The translations under genes were made by a program, and so were the position numbers. The notes beneath the pieces are model-generated. The model searched no databases. It saw only the letters and a program-made list of their open reading frames with translations, and was not told the DNA's origin. From assembly GCA_004194705.1 (NCBI GenBank), contig SADC01001035.1, forward strand, positions 19,479 to 83,478: a stretch of DNA of 64,000 bases, given 5' to 3'. The DNA comes from Ditylenchus dipsaci (lineage: Eukaryota; Nematoda; Chromadorea; Rhabditida; Anguinidae). Below, piece after piece: positions 45,031 to 58,331 of this stretch. Numbering within the stretch: position 1 is the stretch's first letter; every line of letters begins with the position of its first letter.

Positions 45031-48000
45031 AGCAAATATCACAATATTTAAGCCAAACAATTTGACCTCAAAATGACTTACTCAGTCCAAATACTATGTA
45101 AAGATGTTTGCTCAATAAACTTCCCAGATCGATTTCTTCATATGAATAGGACCAAGAAACAGTCCAAAAACAAATTGGCATGGCATGACCAAATTCTAAC
45201 ATCAGATTTTTAAGATTTTATAATCCCAATCCACACCTACTCGTACAATTCAATAACCATAAAAGGATGAGTCAGCTTTCCAATCCACCTTCCCAAGTCG
45301 ATTTCCTAATAGTAGTAGGGCCAGAAGAGAGTCAAAAAAACAGGAACGCGACCGCAACAAATCAATATAAAGCGCACCCCCTAAATTATTGTTGTGTTGA
45401 GCAACAGCAAAAGGAGCAGTAGTAGTATTAGCGAGCAAGACAGTTTCTTTTTGGTAGTTATGCAAGGGCAACTGTCTCTTCTTTTTGACTGAATGGGGGG
45501 GGGGGTTGCATTGATTTGTGGGAAGAGCGAAGAAAAACACTCCATACCCACTCTGGCCATAATCATTGGACAGTCACAACTGCGAATTTGTGGGAAACAC
45601 GGAGCATGGCTGCAGAAATAGCTGGTTGACCAGAAAAAAAGAAGAAGAAGAAAGTTTTCAGTTGGCTTTTTATTTGAAAACGAAAAAGCGGAGTGCCAAG
45701 GCTGGTCTACAATCAGTTTGAAGGGGGAGATTTGAATTCTATTATCATGGATTGGTTTGGGTGTGATGGTCAATGACCAGTCTGAGAGTAAGCAGTCTGG
45801 TGCTGACCAGTGATGCGTAACCAAGTAATTTTCGCCCAAAACCGCCTCACATCCTTGGATAATAAAAATCGACAATTTTCGGATAATTTTTTTTTCAAAA
45901 AGTAACTTCTAACTGCAAAATATTTTCTTAAATTCGAGTCTGTAAAAATCAGGGCAAAATAAATACAGGAAGCTGAGACATAGCTATTTTGAGAAAACCA
46001 GTTGCATCTAACTTAGCTTCCTAGATTTATTTGACCAAATCTCAACGGATTCGGATTCATGCAGAAATTATCGGTCGTTTTTATCACCAAAAATACTTGA
46101 TAAAGTTTGGGATTTATTTTCTCCAAAACATTCTACTTTTCCTATTTCACTTATTATTGCACTATTGGAGATGCTCATTGCTTGTTAAGCAAAAATGTGA
46201 TCAATGTGTGAATTTGAAAAAACACATTTACTGACTTTTAAGTCCTCTAGAGACCTGGGGATCATAAATCATGAACCTCAATGTTTCAAAAGTCTACTCG
46301 TAAATTCATATTACGGTGGACCGTTCACACAGAATAGTTAACTTATGCTAACCTAAGTAAAAAGCAATTAAAAAAAACAAGCAAAAGTTTCAAGTAAAAA
46401 AAGTTATCGGTCTTTACGAAGAATCTAACTTTCAAGAAACATTAAAGAACCATGTTTTTTGCGCAGCGACACGTCCAAAATTTGAATTGGCGTGGGACAC
46501 TTATCTTTCGTCTCTCGTTTAACATTTCGAATCGTTAGAAATAGCTCAAAATAGTACGGTGAGAGACAAAAGATAACTTTTCCCTGCAATTTAAATTTTA
46601 GACATGCCGCTGCGCTCAAAAACCATTGTCCAAAATTAACACAAAAATAAAACAGCAATATTCAAAGCACAAAGATTTGTAGCAAAAGACAGTGCATTGG
46701 TAGACAAGGATCGAAATATAGCAGCAGTAATTGGGTACGCACCCCAGCTCTTTGTCCCCAATATCACCATTGATTATTTATTAGCGGAGTCTCCCTGTCA
46801 AACAATAAAAGTTATATTGGGATTGATTAGTATTAAGTGGGGATTAAATGAACAACCACCTACTAAACAGTCCCCTCCTACCCACCAACTGTAAACAATC
46901 CCCTCTTCACTCCCGCCAAATCTCTAAATAAAACCATACAAAGTGAAGGCGATATAGAAGATACATGCATCCCACCTTAATTAACACCTCGTAATCACCC
47001 GCTTCAAAACAGTTTTCTCGGAAACCGCTAGTTCACTTACGGAGTAGGAGTAAAATTCGTGAAAAGGTAGAAAAAAAAAGAGATATTCACCGGTGGGAAT
47101 CGAACTTGCGTCATTTCGCAATATGGAACAAAAATGAGTGTTCAACATTCGCAAAGACGTCAAATTACTCTTAAAATCTAAACAGAAAACTATTGTCAGA
47201 TCAGCTAGAGCACTTACTAAAAATAAATAAAACAAAAAAAAAGCAATACAAATCTTTGCCTTTTTTCACAGTACTTACTGTTTTGCCCCTTAAATATGAA
47301 AAATGACCAACCTGGCTTGGTTAAACTAGAAATGTGTATATTTGTTGTTAAACTGGCGTTACACACACACTTACAGATGTATAAAGATAGGGCGTATAGC
47401 TATTGGTATAATATATCGAAAACACGACGTCACTTGGTCCCTGCTGTGGTTAGATCCTGTATATACCTAGAGATTTACAGGATCAGGATTAGAAAGAACA
47501 GGGAAAAAAGCTCACGCAATTCCTCACAATCAGCTGTATCCAGCGTTCGAAATTCCCCTTTAACTTCACGCAGCTGGTGTTGAGAACCCTATTTTAGACG
47601 CTTCAAAACCGTGAACACACTGACTGTTGAATTCTCCCCATTGGCTCAGTTTGTTTATCACATATGCAAACGGATTCAAGCGTTGGGAAAGGCAGCTTTA
47701 CTCTCTTAGAGTTCAAAGATGTCAGAATAATTAAGACGACTATGAATCGGGGCTCATAGAAAAGGAGGAAAATATGAAGCACTGAGAACACAAAAATTAT
47801 TTTAAAAACACCGTGATACCTCTTTCAATTGTTGTGGGTCAATGCTATGGTACATCAAAACTATCCGATAAGATAAATCTTTCGTCGTAATTCACAATAT
47901 TAAGAACATATTTCAAAAATAAAATATTAAATAATTAGTTGAAAGCAAAATAGAAAAAAAACATTGTGAACACCCGATAGTGAGAGTTAAGAGTGTTCAC

Positions 48001-50629
48001 AGTGACAACTTACTCTCACTCCCAATCTGACTCTCAGTATGTGAACAGACCATTACTGAAAAATTTAAAAAATGAGTCCAGCTGTGTTTACAATAATTGT
48101 GAAATTCACCCCTAGAAAAAAGTTATAACGATGTAAAAATGGGTGAATTTCTTAGAGCCAAATGACGCTACTGGAATATAAGCACACACACACAAAGCCT
48201 AAGCCTAGAAATATATGGGAAGGGGGTAACATCCTAAGTAGCGCCCAAAAAAATACAAAGCAAAATTACAGTTGCTATCCATTTATGTAAATCAATAACA
48301 GCCAATGGGGTATTAATCATCATCCCCCAACTTGCCTGCCTGCCAGCCAGCCAATCTCCTCCCACATTATACGGCGGCAAAGAGCCAATTTGGTGGAGGA
48401 GCAGAGATTAAGAAGTAGTGGATCACTTCAAAGACACTTGTGCACACATTACAAAACGCCGATCCTATCTCCCCTCATCCTTCTCCCCTTAATTCATGCC
48501 CCTCTTGTGCACAGGCACTGTATGTCGTTCCTTTTCTAAGCTGGTTGCGGAGTTTTTGCTGAATATTATTTGGCTTGTAACACAAAAGATTTTATGTCTT
48601 TTTCTAGCACACTCAGTTGTTGAACATGTTAGCGACTGCTAATGTTGGAAAAAGCAATGGATATGTGTGAAGCTGAAATATGTTTATTGCATTTTCTGAA
48701 AGCAGGGTCTGCTTTTGGGATTGCTTAAATAAAAAAGAGGGCGAAAATAATAATTTGTTAATGGAGTTGTGAGTAAAATTACAAAATTTTGGCGCTACTC
48801 GGTTAAAAAACCGAGTAGCTTTTGGATCTAAAGTACGGTATAATAAGTCCTCCCAAAAACCGGTTTAACCATTTTTTCGTGTGCTTTAACATCTTTAATG
48901 TACATAAAAATGTTTTTAGGTGGCGGAAGACAACTTTCGAAAAAAATTTTTTTGACTAAATTTTGACTTTTGCCTTGAGGGACCAAGGAAATGGTTACTG
49001 GAGGGTTGCTGGATACCCTATTTTTTAATCTACATAAGGGTATTCTACCTTGTTTGGTCAATGGAGCTTGGCAAAAAGAGACTCGAAACGCATTTCATGA
49101 TCACGATTACTTCTCGGAATCATGTCTAAGGTACGTGGGTGTGCGCATCTCAACCCCAAGCACCACAGCCCCCTGCGCCCCCGAAGTGGCGCAGGGAGGT
49201 GTTAAAGATGTTAAAGCACACGAAAAATTGGTTAAGCCGTTTCGGGAGGACTTTTTATACCGTACTCCGGCCGCTTTTGGGGGGAGTTAAAAACGAGTAA
49301 CGTCAAATTTTCTATACAGTCAAAGTTAGATACAGTGCCCACACCTCAAGTTCGGTCGCGTCTAGGGTCCAACGATTTTTGACCACAATTTATGATCTTT
49401 TATTAATTCTATTTGACAGTCTGTTCCGAAAAGCTGCGAAAATTCCGATTTTGCCGATTGTTTAACACGGGAAAGCCTGTGTGTACGGAACTAAGCGTTT
49501 ATGCAGAATTCCTCGCTGAACACTATAGCTGAATTTTTTTCGGAAACAGGAGGGATTGGAACGGGTAAAACAGCATTTGAAAGTAGATTACTTTCGCCTG
49601 GATTTCGAGCAAAATATGGGTGGTACTTGCTCAAATTTATGCACCACCTAGGGAATGTCATATCTCAAACTGTAGTACAGAATCAGGGCTATCCTTCGCG
49701 CACAAACTTGTATCTGAGTGATAACAATTTCACGGGCAAATTTAATATTTCTGAGAAATGGCTTTTACAGGTAAAGTTTGCAAAATGTGGCACAAAAAAC
49801 TGAAAGTATAAACAAAAAATATTAACTTTTTTGTGATTTGTTTCACATGGCTAATATTTAAAACTGTTGCCAAAAATTTGAATTCTGCTGCCAAAATCTT
49901 TAATTCTGCTGCCAAATCAAATCTGTTGCCAATTCAAATTTTCGGCAGCGAAATTCAAATTTTTGGCAGCAGATTTGATTTGGCAGCATAATTCAAATTT
50001 TTGGCAGCAAAATTAAATACCACCCGTTTTATATATTTAGTTTTTGTGCCCGATTTTGCAAACATGTTTTCACAAATGATATCTCATAAGAAATTATGTA
50101 GTTGGAATTAGAATCTGATAGCTACCTGATATTATTACTACTTTGAAAAAAAAATCGAAATTTTGTTTCTTTGACTAAAAGAAAAATTTGGCGCGCTATT
50201 TCGCTCCTCCGGCTTTCACGCCAACGGACTTTTTGCTGTGGAAAGCTGCGGAGGTCAACAGAGCTGCGTCTACATAACTCGAATCCAAATCATGGCAGAG
50301 CGTAACAAAGAATTAAGCAAGCTTTCACCGAACTGCCTCAAGACATCATCTAAAAGGTTATTGGTTTGCGGAAAAAATTAATTGCATAAAATTTAATGGC
50401 ATATTTTGGTACCATTCACTTTTCTTAATATCTCTTCAAAATATTAATACTTAGCTAGTTACGGCCAAATTCATTTGGGTGCATAATCAAATCATTATTA
50501 ATATTTTTTTCAAATTGTCGCTCAAACAAATGACCCGGTTGCTATGTAAATAGAAACTCCGCTCTCTTTCTCTTCTAACACCCTCGTTGCTTGTGAAATA
50601 TGTCCTTGCGTCATTGGACAACCTCTTTT

Positions 50630-50702
50630 TATATAAATTTGACGTCAACAATCATCTAGTTGCTTTTTCTTCTTCTTCCAGTTTTCAATTTCTTTTCTGG
50701 TA
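50630..50702 (+). promoter_or_regulatory. Candidate core promoter and 5' leader of the F-box gene (copy 2)
   Basis: TATATAAAT at 50630-50638 and the palindrome TGACGTCA at 50640-50647 sit directly upstream of the start codon, matching copy 1 base for base apart from a small change in the pyrimidine tract. Confidence 0.4.
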
Positions 50703-53700
50703 ATGGTCAAAACCCAAATAGAGGATCTGAGTGATAGTATTCTGGTGCACACCTTCCAACTACTACCCTTCTACGACCGTCTTAAATTTAGAGCGGGTGT
50801 GCAGAAGATGGCGCAAACTGGCTGTGTGGGAGAGCTGGGACAATTTTAAGAAGTTTTCCTTCAAGGAGTTTTTGCTAGATCCAGAGAATAAGCTGCATTA
50901 TCCAGAACGTTTCTCCAAAGTGGTCTATGAGTGTCAGAAAAGGCAGATATCTTATGAAGAGGTAATTTGAGGCTCCTTTGACCTCACATTTTTCGAACTT
51001 TTAGCACTTATTGGGTTTAAAGGGGGGGGGTGTTTCAATTATTTAAAATAGTGTTTAAACGACTCCTGGGTAATTTTTATATGCTTTAAACGATGAAAAA
51101 AAAGTTATTTTTTGACATTTTTCCACACAAAAAATGAATTTTTTGAAAAAAAAATTTTGGCCAAAATTCGACTTTTGTCCTTGGTCCCCCAAGGCAATCA
51201 AACCTGAAAGGGTACCTGGATAATCAAAAAGATGGAATTTGAAACATAGTTTTGTTGACTGGGGCCTACGGCATAACGATACTCTGGTATGCATACATTT
51301 TTATGCATCCAGAGTTACTTTCGAGTGATTTGTGTCTAAGGTATGTCGGTGTGCGCATTTCAACCCCAAGCAACCAAGCCCCGCGCCCCCGAAGGGGGGC
51401 ACAGAGGGCTTGAGAGTTAGAGATGCGCGCACTCACTTAACTTAGACATAATGGCTCTATATGTGTTCGTGGAACTCCCAAAAAATTTTGCCTTGGTCCC
51501 CCCTGTTGTTTTTTTTCGTAATTTTTTGAAATTTGTGCCTTGAAATAAAGAACACTGTATGCAAGAACTCGTACTTTAAAAATTCTTGGCTGAGCCTTAA
51601 GTATGTGAGCCCTTGTCCATTTACTACGGTGGACAGAAAGGTGATCTTCCATTGAATTAAGGGTCGGCCGAAGGCCGGCCAGGTAAAAAACCCTTTAAGG
51701 AATTTTTCTCTTTAATGATTTTTTTACCTGGCCGGCCTTCGGCCGACCCCTAATTCAATGGAAGTTCACCTTTCTGTCCACCGTAGTAAATGGACAAGGG
51801 CTCACATACTTTAAAAAAGGGTTTTGGCTGTTTGATACTTTTTAAGACTTTTGAAAAAAAAATATCAAAACAAATCAACAGGGGGACCAAGGCACAAATT
51901 TCAAAAATTACGAAAAAAAAACAACAGGGGGGACCAAGGCAAAATTTTTTTGGGAGTTCCACGAACACATATAGAGCCGACATAATTCCGATCAAATCAA
52001 AAATGCATTAAGAGACTCTTTTTGCCAAGCTCCAGTGACCGAAACGCGTTAGAATACACTAATATGAAGTAGTTCACCTTGGTACCCCAAAGCAAAGTCA
52101 AGTTTTGGTCAAATTTTTTTTTTCAAAAAATCCATTTTTTGTGTGGAAAAATGTTAGAAATAACTTTTTTTTATCGTTTTAAGCATATAAAAATTACTTA
52201 GGAGTCGTTAAAACACTATTTTTAAATAAGTGAAAAACCAACCTCATCCTAAAATTTTTTAAAAATATCTTATAAAGAGGTAATTTGAGAAAAGATAAAG
52301 TAATACATTTCTTATTATAAAAACTCATTTTACAGACAAAAATACCGGAGCCGGCGCCCTTATTATACCCTGGCGCCCGGCTCCGAAATTTTTATATTTT
52401 CCGAAACGTGCAAGTATGCGCACAATAGTCTACAGCTTTGTGAAAAAATGAAAAAGCTTATTTTGAGAACTAAGGCAATCTCACAAGGAAACTTTCAGAA
52501 GTGTCTTTTTTAAAGATTATTTTTTCGCAGATTCGTAGAATTCGAATGGAAAATAAAATTAAAAAGCAGCGATTATTTGAATTCTCGTCCCATCCAGTTA
52601 ACTCTTATAAGAAATTAGAATCTGGGAGCTACCTGATAGTATTGTTACATTGAACAAAAAATTCAAATTTTTGTCTTTTTGACTAAAAGAAAAAATTTAA
52701 CGCGCAATTTCGCTCCTCCGGCTTTCACGGCAACGGACTTTTTGCTGTGGGAATGGGTCAACAGAATGGCCATATATGGCGGATAGCCCAGCAAAGTCGC
52801 TACAAAAGCTAAGGTTTTTTTCGTGACATCACTCTGAAAAAAGTCAAAATTTAAGGCTTATAGTAAAAAAAATTAAAAATCGACATTTTGGGCATGACGT
52901 AAGAATGGGTGTTTTGAAGCATATTGTTTATGTATTTTGGAAAACTTTTTTTGAGCTTTGCGTAATCGATTATGGGGCATCTTTAAAGCATAAGCACCCA
53001 GCCACAATACAAAAAATATTTAACGGTCATAATGATTAGCTGGAGTCAGTTATAGGAAAATTTCTAAAATTTGAAAGAAATTTGAATTTTCGGTCTTGGC
53101 ACGAAACTCCTATTCGCGATTTTTATTTATTTGACATGCTGTGGCTATTCTTTACATAAATAAACTTGAAAGAATTCAAAATAGATCCCAAAAAATGAAA
53201 ACTTATTTCAATTTTTTCGAAAATTTTAAATTTTTTTGAAAAGCAGAATGCCACAACCTATTCCGGAACTCTACCCCAATCTGCAAAAAAAATCTGTCAA
53301 CTAGCTCTTTGAAAAAAGACACTTCTGAAGGTTCCCTTGTGATAGGTGTGTACCGAACTCCTCGATTAGCCCAGTATACGGTTAACATCTTTTTCAGTTC
53401 GAGACCCTGTTTACCAGATGCGGCAAATACCTAGAAGAGTTGAGTCTCGAAAATTTTCAAATTTACGGAGGCATTTGCTTCACTATATTGCCCATGGTGC
53501 CCGCACTAAGACATCTGCACATGGCTGGACTGGTGGAAAGTGGGGTCTATTGCAGAAACTAGCTGGATGGTTACCTCAATTAAGATCTATTGTGTTTCAC
53601 AACATGGTAAATAGCATTATCTCCAAAAATATGTAATTTTTGTCAATATTTAGCACTATCAACTGACCAATAGCCTGGTTATATTTCTGAGCCAAGCTTC

Positions 53701-55564
53701 GAAATTGGAGTACCTAGAGATCAAGCAGTGTATCATGGGCCAGTTATTCAGTAATGGGATTCTCTACAACGAAAATGGCTCATCGGTCAAATTTCCCACA
53801 AATCTCAGGTAAAAACTGTGGTCGACTCTCAATGAATGCACACCTCCTCAAGTTCGTTCCCGTCTAGGGTCCGTAAATTTTTTAGTCCAATTTTGGATAT
53901 TTTGCCAAACAAGATTGGTCAAACAAGGCAGTAAGGAAATCTTCTTTAAAAGACCATGATTTTTGAACGCAGCGGCATGTGCAAAATTTGAATTGGCGGG
54001 GACACTTCTCTTTGGTCTTGCACTGCACTCTTTACAGTTACATCAAACGACTCGAAAGAGTAAAGTGCGAGATCAAAAAAAAAGTGTCCCCCGCCAATTC
54101 AAATTTCGCGCATGTCGCTGCGCGCAAAAACCGTGGTCCTTTAAGAAAACTTTCAATTTTTTTTAAATCGTAATGCTAAAATAATTGTGATACTTGCGAT
54201 TATTAGAACTAGATTGACGGATCAGGTTTGGTAAAAAAAAATTAAAATTGGGGAAAAAAGTGTTGGAGCCTAGGCGGAAACGAACTTATACGGGTTTCCA
54301 TTTATAGAGAGTCGACTGCTTATTTTGATTTTTTTATTGATTATTTTAAAATTTCAGGTATTTGAGTATAGATGAAAGTGTGGAAAGTGCTCAATTACTT
54401 CAGAAATTAGGAGAGCAATGCCCTAAATTGGAGTGTTTGAATTATGCGGCCCATGTTATCAATATAGACAAGACCTTGGCCAAGGGGTAGGTGTTAACAA
54501 AATCAGATTTTTTCTGGAAAATTAATATTGTCAAAAGTTAAATTCAAAGGTTGAAAAAGTAAAAATTCAAATCTTAAGGTTGAGATATCTGCAAATCAGA
54601 CTAGAATACCAGCAAAAACAGCAATTTGTGGATTGTCTAGACTCTTTGTCCAACCTACAAGCTCTGGAGCTGTATGTGATCGATCAAAGGGGGGTTTTTT
54701 TTGCAGACAAAGTTGGTTTTTTTAAATATTTAATCCTAGAAACCAAAAGCTGAGTATCATGTTTCAGACCCTCAAGACAGTAGTCGAAAAATGTGGAAAG
54801 CTAGAGCACGTGTCTCTAGCAGGAGAAGATCCTTCCAATTCAGCCCTCAAGTATTTTGATCTATTGGCCCTGTCCAAACTGGACCAACTTACTTCACTCG
54901 AGATCAGGACTTGTGACAAGTACGACTGCAAACAGGTCCAAGCTCTCTTTCAAGCTGTTTATGAAAGAAAAAAATTAGAGGTAAATTTATATTTTTAGCT
55001 TTTCAGATACATTTATTAGTGTCTTTAGCACTTTGAAACTGACGCTATTATCCCAGCTGAACATATCTGCAAAGCATTATCTATTTGCAAGGTAATTTTA
55101 ATTTTGAAATGACGAAAAAGTGTAAAAAAGTGGCGATGCGGACTGTACAGTTAACCTTCGAAAAAACCGCAACGCTGAACAAAAAAATAAGGCACCCAAT
55201 TGGGGCTGTTATGTAATATCTCACGTATTTTCCCAACTGTAACCAAAAATATCTTTTATGCACACAAAACATTTTGCATCCTCACCAATTCCAGAACCTA
55301 CGCCGACTGGCAGTACATTCCTTGGACAGCTCTGGATATTCCGCCATTTGCAAAACCATGCTGTCATCACATAAAGATGAGATCCTGCCGAAAACAGTTA
55401 CAGATTCCAGAATTCTGCAAATAAGGGTGGCTTCTTATGGATCGCTCAAATGTGACTACCCTGACAATGCTTGGATCAAAATTGGAGGAGAGTATGAAGC
55501 TGGAGTTTTGACCATCCAAACCAGAAAGAAGATTAGATTAGGAAAGCTGTCTAGTGTGGCGTGA
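50703..55564 (+). CDS. F-box / leucine-rich-repeat protein, copy 2
   Basis: Probable substrate receptor of an SCF (Skp1-Cullin-F-box) ubiquitin ligase. Exons: 50703-50961, 53398-53606, 53654-53808, 54358-54486, 54579 to about 54693, about 54740-54980, 55029-55091, 55295-55564; about 480 aa. Residues about 9-45 form an F-box (core LSDSILVHTFQLLPFYDR, then ERVCRRWRKLAVWESW), which binds Skp1. The rest is irregular LRRs, e.g. LPMVPALRHLHMAGL, GWLPQLRSIVFHNM, ASKLEYLEIKQC, LEHVSLAGEDPSNSAL, LDQLTSLEIRTCD. One extra A in exon 1 breaks frame (copy 1 lacks it), and exon 2 has a break shared by both copies. The exon 5/6 junction is uncertain because of a G homopolymer. The final exon may instead splice at 55561 (GTGAGT to TTCTTCTAG) into a stop at 55627-55629. 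The LRR type looks FBXL-like, but no specific orthologue is assigned. Confidence 0.85.
51453..51978. mobile_element. 526-bp foldback element nested in the hairpin core (copy 2 only)
   Basis: 8-bp GACATAAT duplications (51445-51452 and 51979-51986); copy 1 has the unbroken core. Arms start GGCTCTATATGTGTTCGTGG and extend most of the element: CTCCCAAAAAA, GCCTTGGTCCCCCCTGTTG, ACAAGGGCTCACATACTT, CCTTTCTGTCCACCGTAGTA, GGCCGGCCTTCGGCCGACC. The 8-bp duplication points to hAT-type transposition. Short ORFs are by-products of the arms. Confidence 0.92.
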
Positions 55565-55898
55565 GTTTGCACCTTGAACACAAATTTTTCCTCAAGCAAA
55601 ATAAATATTCTTCTAGGAGCTACATGTAGAAAGAATCACCTCAACATTCGTGGACTGCATCATTTGTATATTTTTGTATAAAACTACCTACTTTTGGTGA
55701 AAGGGCGTTTTGCCCACTTTTGGACATTTGTCTTATGTATTATGTTTGTCTTATCTATTATTAACTGTTAACCTTTATTTTAGTAGTCAGAATTTTTGAA
55801 TAATTGTCCAAAGTGGCGGACGACTACGCAGCAACTTTTAATTATTGCTTACAATGTCGATAAATTGCCAAAGCTAAAATTTATTATTAAAAAGACTA

Positions 55899-55904
55899 AA
55901 TAAA
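55899..55904 (+). terminator. Polyadenylation signal AATAAA downstream of F-box gene, copy 2
   Basis: Counterpart of 25917-25922. It lies 335 nt after the first stop and 270 nt after the alternative spliced stop at 55627-55629, followed by more A-rich sequence. Confidence 0.4.
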
Positions 55905-56854
55905 ATACATTTCAATAAAAAAAATAAAACATTAGATCTATTGAAAATATAGTTATTGAACACGTTCAGAGAAACTAAATACTAGAACACCAGAAACACT
56001 ACAGATGCTGATTTGGTCAAGAAAAGGCTAGAATGCGCGGCAAAAAAATATTTTTTTCTGTCACGAAAGATGAGATGGATCGAAAAAAGGGTTCTATTCG
56101 GTTATCCGGACCCCACCCCAAATTATGCCGCTTATTTGGAAGAGTTCTGGTGGCGGAATTCGATAAAAGATGAAAATCCTTTTTATGAATTGTTGAAAGC
56201 TATTGTGCACTTGTGTTCTCCGAAATAAATAAAGATGTTATGTTTTCAAAGCAAGAAGTAATTCAAAGCACAAAGTAACATATTTTCGACAAGATTAAGG
56301 TGGGGTCCGGATAATCGAATTGTACCACTCTTAGTGCCACATACTGTATATTCTCTATCAATCCTCCACTCTCTAATAATCCCCCAGCCTACGGACCTTA
56401 TATATCAATCTAGAGCAAACATTTCGCAAATCTGTTTTTCGCATTTTCTTAATTAGCACGAGCACTCCTGATTCCATTTTTCAGATGTCGGATGAGTAAC
56501 CGAAAATTTCAAAATAGACCTCAAATTTTTCCGATTTCTCAAGGGTTGAAAAAAAATCTCCCATGGGGTTTAATAGAGAAAATACGGTAATGACGAATTT
56601 CTGATAGATAAAACTAGAGCACAAGTAGAACAAACTGAAATGGATAATTGCGGACAAGTTGGAAATGCACTTGCAACGAAGCTGTTTGAATGTCAGACAA
56701 AGAGGAATAAGATAAATCCAATCCAAAAAAGTCCATAAAGATGAAAATTTGGCGACGGTCGTTGACGTTTGTAGAATACAGTCAAGTTGGGATTATTGAC
56801 ACCTTTTTACATAAAGTGTCTGGTCACTCTATTGTCTATGCCAGCTTAAAGGGG

Positions 56855-57767
56855 CATTCCCACGCTAATAAGAGGTGGTGCTTAGGAATTCAATTTTTTC
56901 CTAATTATTGAACTTCTGTACAAAATTTTCAACTAGGTTTCTAAGAAAAAAAGACCTAGGATTTAATTTTAGGTATGGGTTTTGTTAGAAACTAGGGTTG
57001 GGCAATTGGCCGGCCAAATAGAAATCGGCCAATTGGCCAAAATCCGGCCAAATTCCTATTACATCAGGTTTCACTAACTAAAACTTTTTTATTCCAACAA
57101 CTATAACATTTCAATCAAATTCATTCATAAACACATCAAATTCATTATCAAAAAGATTAGTTGTCTCGATTTTTTCTTCATGAGATTCCTCATCCACGTC
57201 TTCCACATACTGTTCCGCTTGCGTCGATTTGAATAAGTTGGCGAACTCCAGCGTGAGATTGTTTTTAATGAAGGTCACCTGCGAAGCCGTTTTCACGTTG
57301 TATGTATCTCGCATTGCAAAACATACAGTAACCAACAACGATACTTTTTCCAGTTGCGCTTTTTTTCCTCCACGCGTTTGTAGTAGCTCCATCACCAAGC
57401 TAGCGGTTTTGACATTTTCTAGTTCTATAAACTGACAATAATAAATATTTTGCAGAAAACTAATAATCAGCAGAAAAATATACACAAAAAATGAACAAAG
57501 GCTTGATTCAATGAATAAAAATTTGGAATTCGTTTGGAATTGAGACAACAATAAATTTTTACAGAATCCAAAATTACTATTTGGCCGATTTTATAAGGCC
57601 GGCCAAATGCTCCGGCCAATTGGCGCCAATTGGCCGGCCAATTGGCCGCCAATTGCCGGCCGCCCAACCCTATGAGAAACTAATTTGAAAATCCGTACAG
57701 AAGTTCAATGATTAGGAAAAAAAGCTGAATTCTCGGGCACCACCTCTTATTAGCGTAAGCATGCCCT
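56855..57767. mobile_element. Outer foldback hosting the hAT-like insertion (copy 2)
   Basis: ACGCTAATAAGAGGTGGTGC, GAATTCA, TTTCCTAAT, TTGAACTTCTGTAC and TTTTCAA blocks occur at 56872-56930 and inverted at 57685-57757. The hAT-like element sits in its centre. The left arm is also in copy 1 (about 26870-26990). Confidence 0.65.
56993..57672 (-). mobile_element. Nonautonomous hAT-like element with coding remnant (copy 2)
   Basis: Ends TAGGGTTGGGCAATTGGCC and its complement GCCCAACCCTA, flanked by TTAGAAAC / TGAGAAAC (8 bp, one change), as expected for hAT. GGCCGGCCAATTGG repeats fill both subterminal regions. The minus strand carries an open stretch (57111-57551) whose last ~100 residues are acidic and end EFDVFMNEFD-stop; I cannot match it to a transposase domain. 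It is inserted into an older foldback whose arms are 56855-56985 and 57680-57767 (GCTAATAAGAGGTGGTGC shared). Confidence 0.75.
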
Positions 57768-57770
57768 TCA

Positions 57771-57946
57771 ACGGACCGGCAACCGGACACTTTCCATAAT
57801 TTGTGCAAATTTTTCCGCGGACATTTGGCATAATTTTCCGGTATGATTCGGTCGTTTCGCCCGAATCATACCGAAAAATTATGCCGAATGTCCACGGACA
57901 AATTTGCACAAATTATGGAAAATGAATGTCCGGTTGCCAACGGACC
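57771..57946. repeat. 176-bp near-perfect hairpin
   Basis: Two arms of about 80 bp: ACGGACCGGCAACCGGACA, TTTCCATAATTTGTGCAAAT, GGACATTTGGCATAATTTTC, TATGATTCGG, mirrored after a short TCGTTTCG loop. No target duplication could be identified. Confidence 0.85.
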
Positions 57947-58331
57947 ACACTTCTTGGTGACAATAAGAATTTGGCAAATTCAAATGCGCGCGAGACACTT
58001 TTTTTACTCCGAAAATAGTTTTCCCTCGGTCCCACTCCTTGGTATTGGTCGAGGTCGCGGTCGAGGTCGAAGTGTTGTCACACTCAATATTTCAGCTTTT
58101 TATATTTATTTTTTGAACAGAAGTCAAATAAAATTGCTGGAAAAGTGCGGAAAAGTCAACTCCAATTTACAAATGCATAAAGAAGGCATAAAGAAGTCAC
58201 AAGGCATAGTATCTAATAAGTTCTACCAGGGCTGCACAGCGAGAAAATTATCGTGTGTCAAAGAAAAAATATTTTTCCATTATTCTGTCTGTTTTCATGC
58301 TTTCTTAGTTGGGTGCTGGGAGTCATCTCAC

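Larger units (their letters stand above)
32007..57451. repeat. Copy 2 of the duplicated locus
   Basis: Second copy of 1-27458. It continues without a break past the point where copy 1 is cut by the N gap, and past the left edge (29531-32006) where copy 1 leaves the window. It therefore holds the only complete ERM gene here. Insertions found only in this copy are at 38313-38566, 43093-43266, 43736-45030 and 51453-51978. It also has internal deletions relative to copy 1 inside the repeats near 39888 and 49198. Confidence 0.95.
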
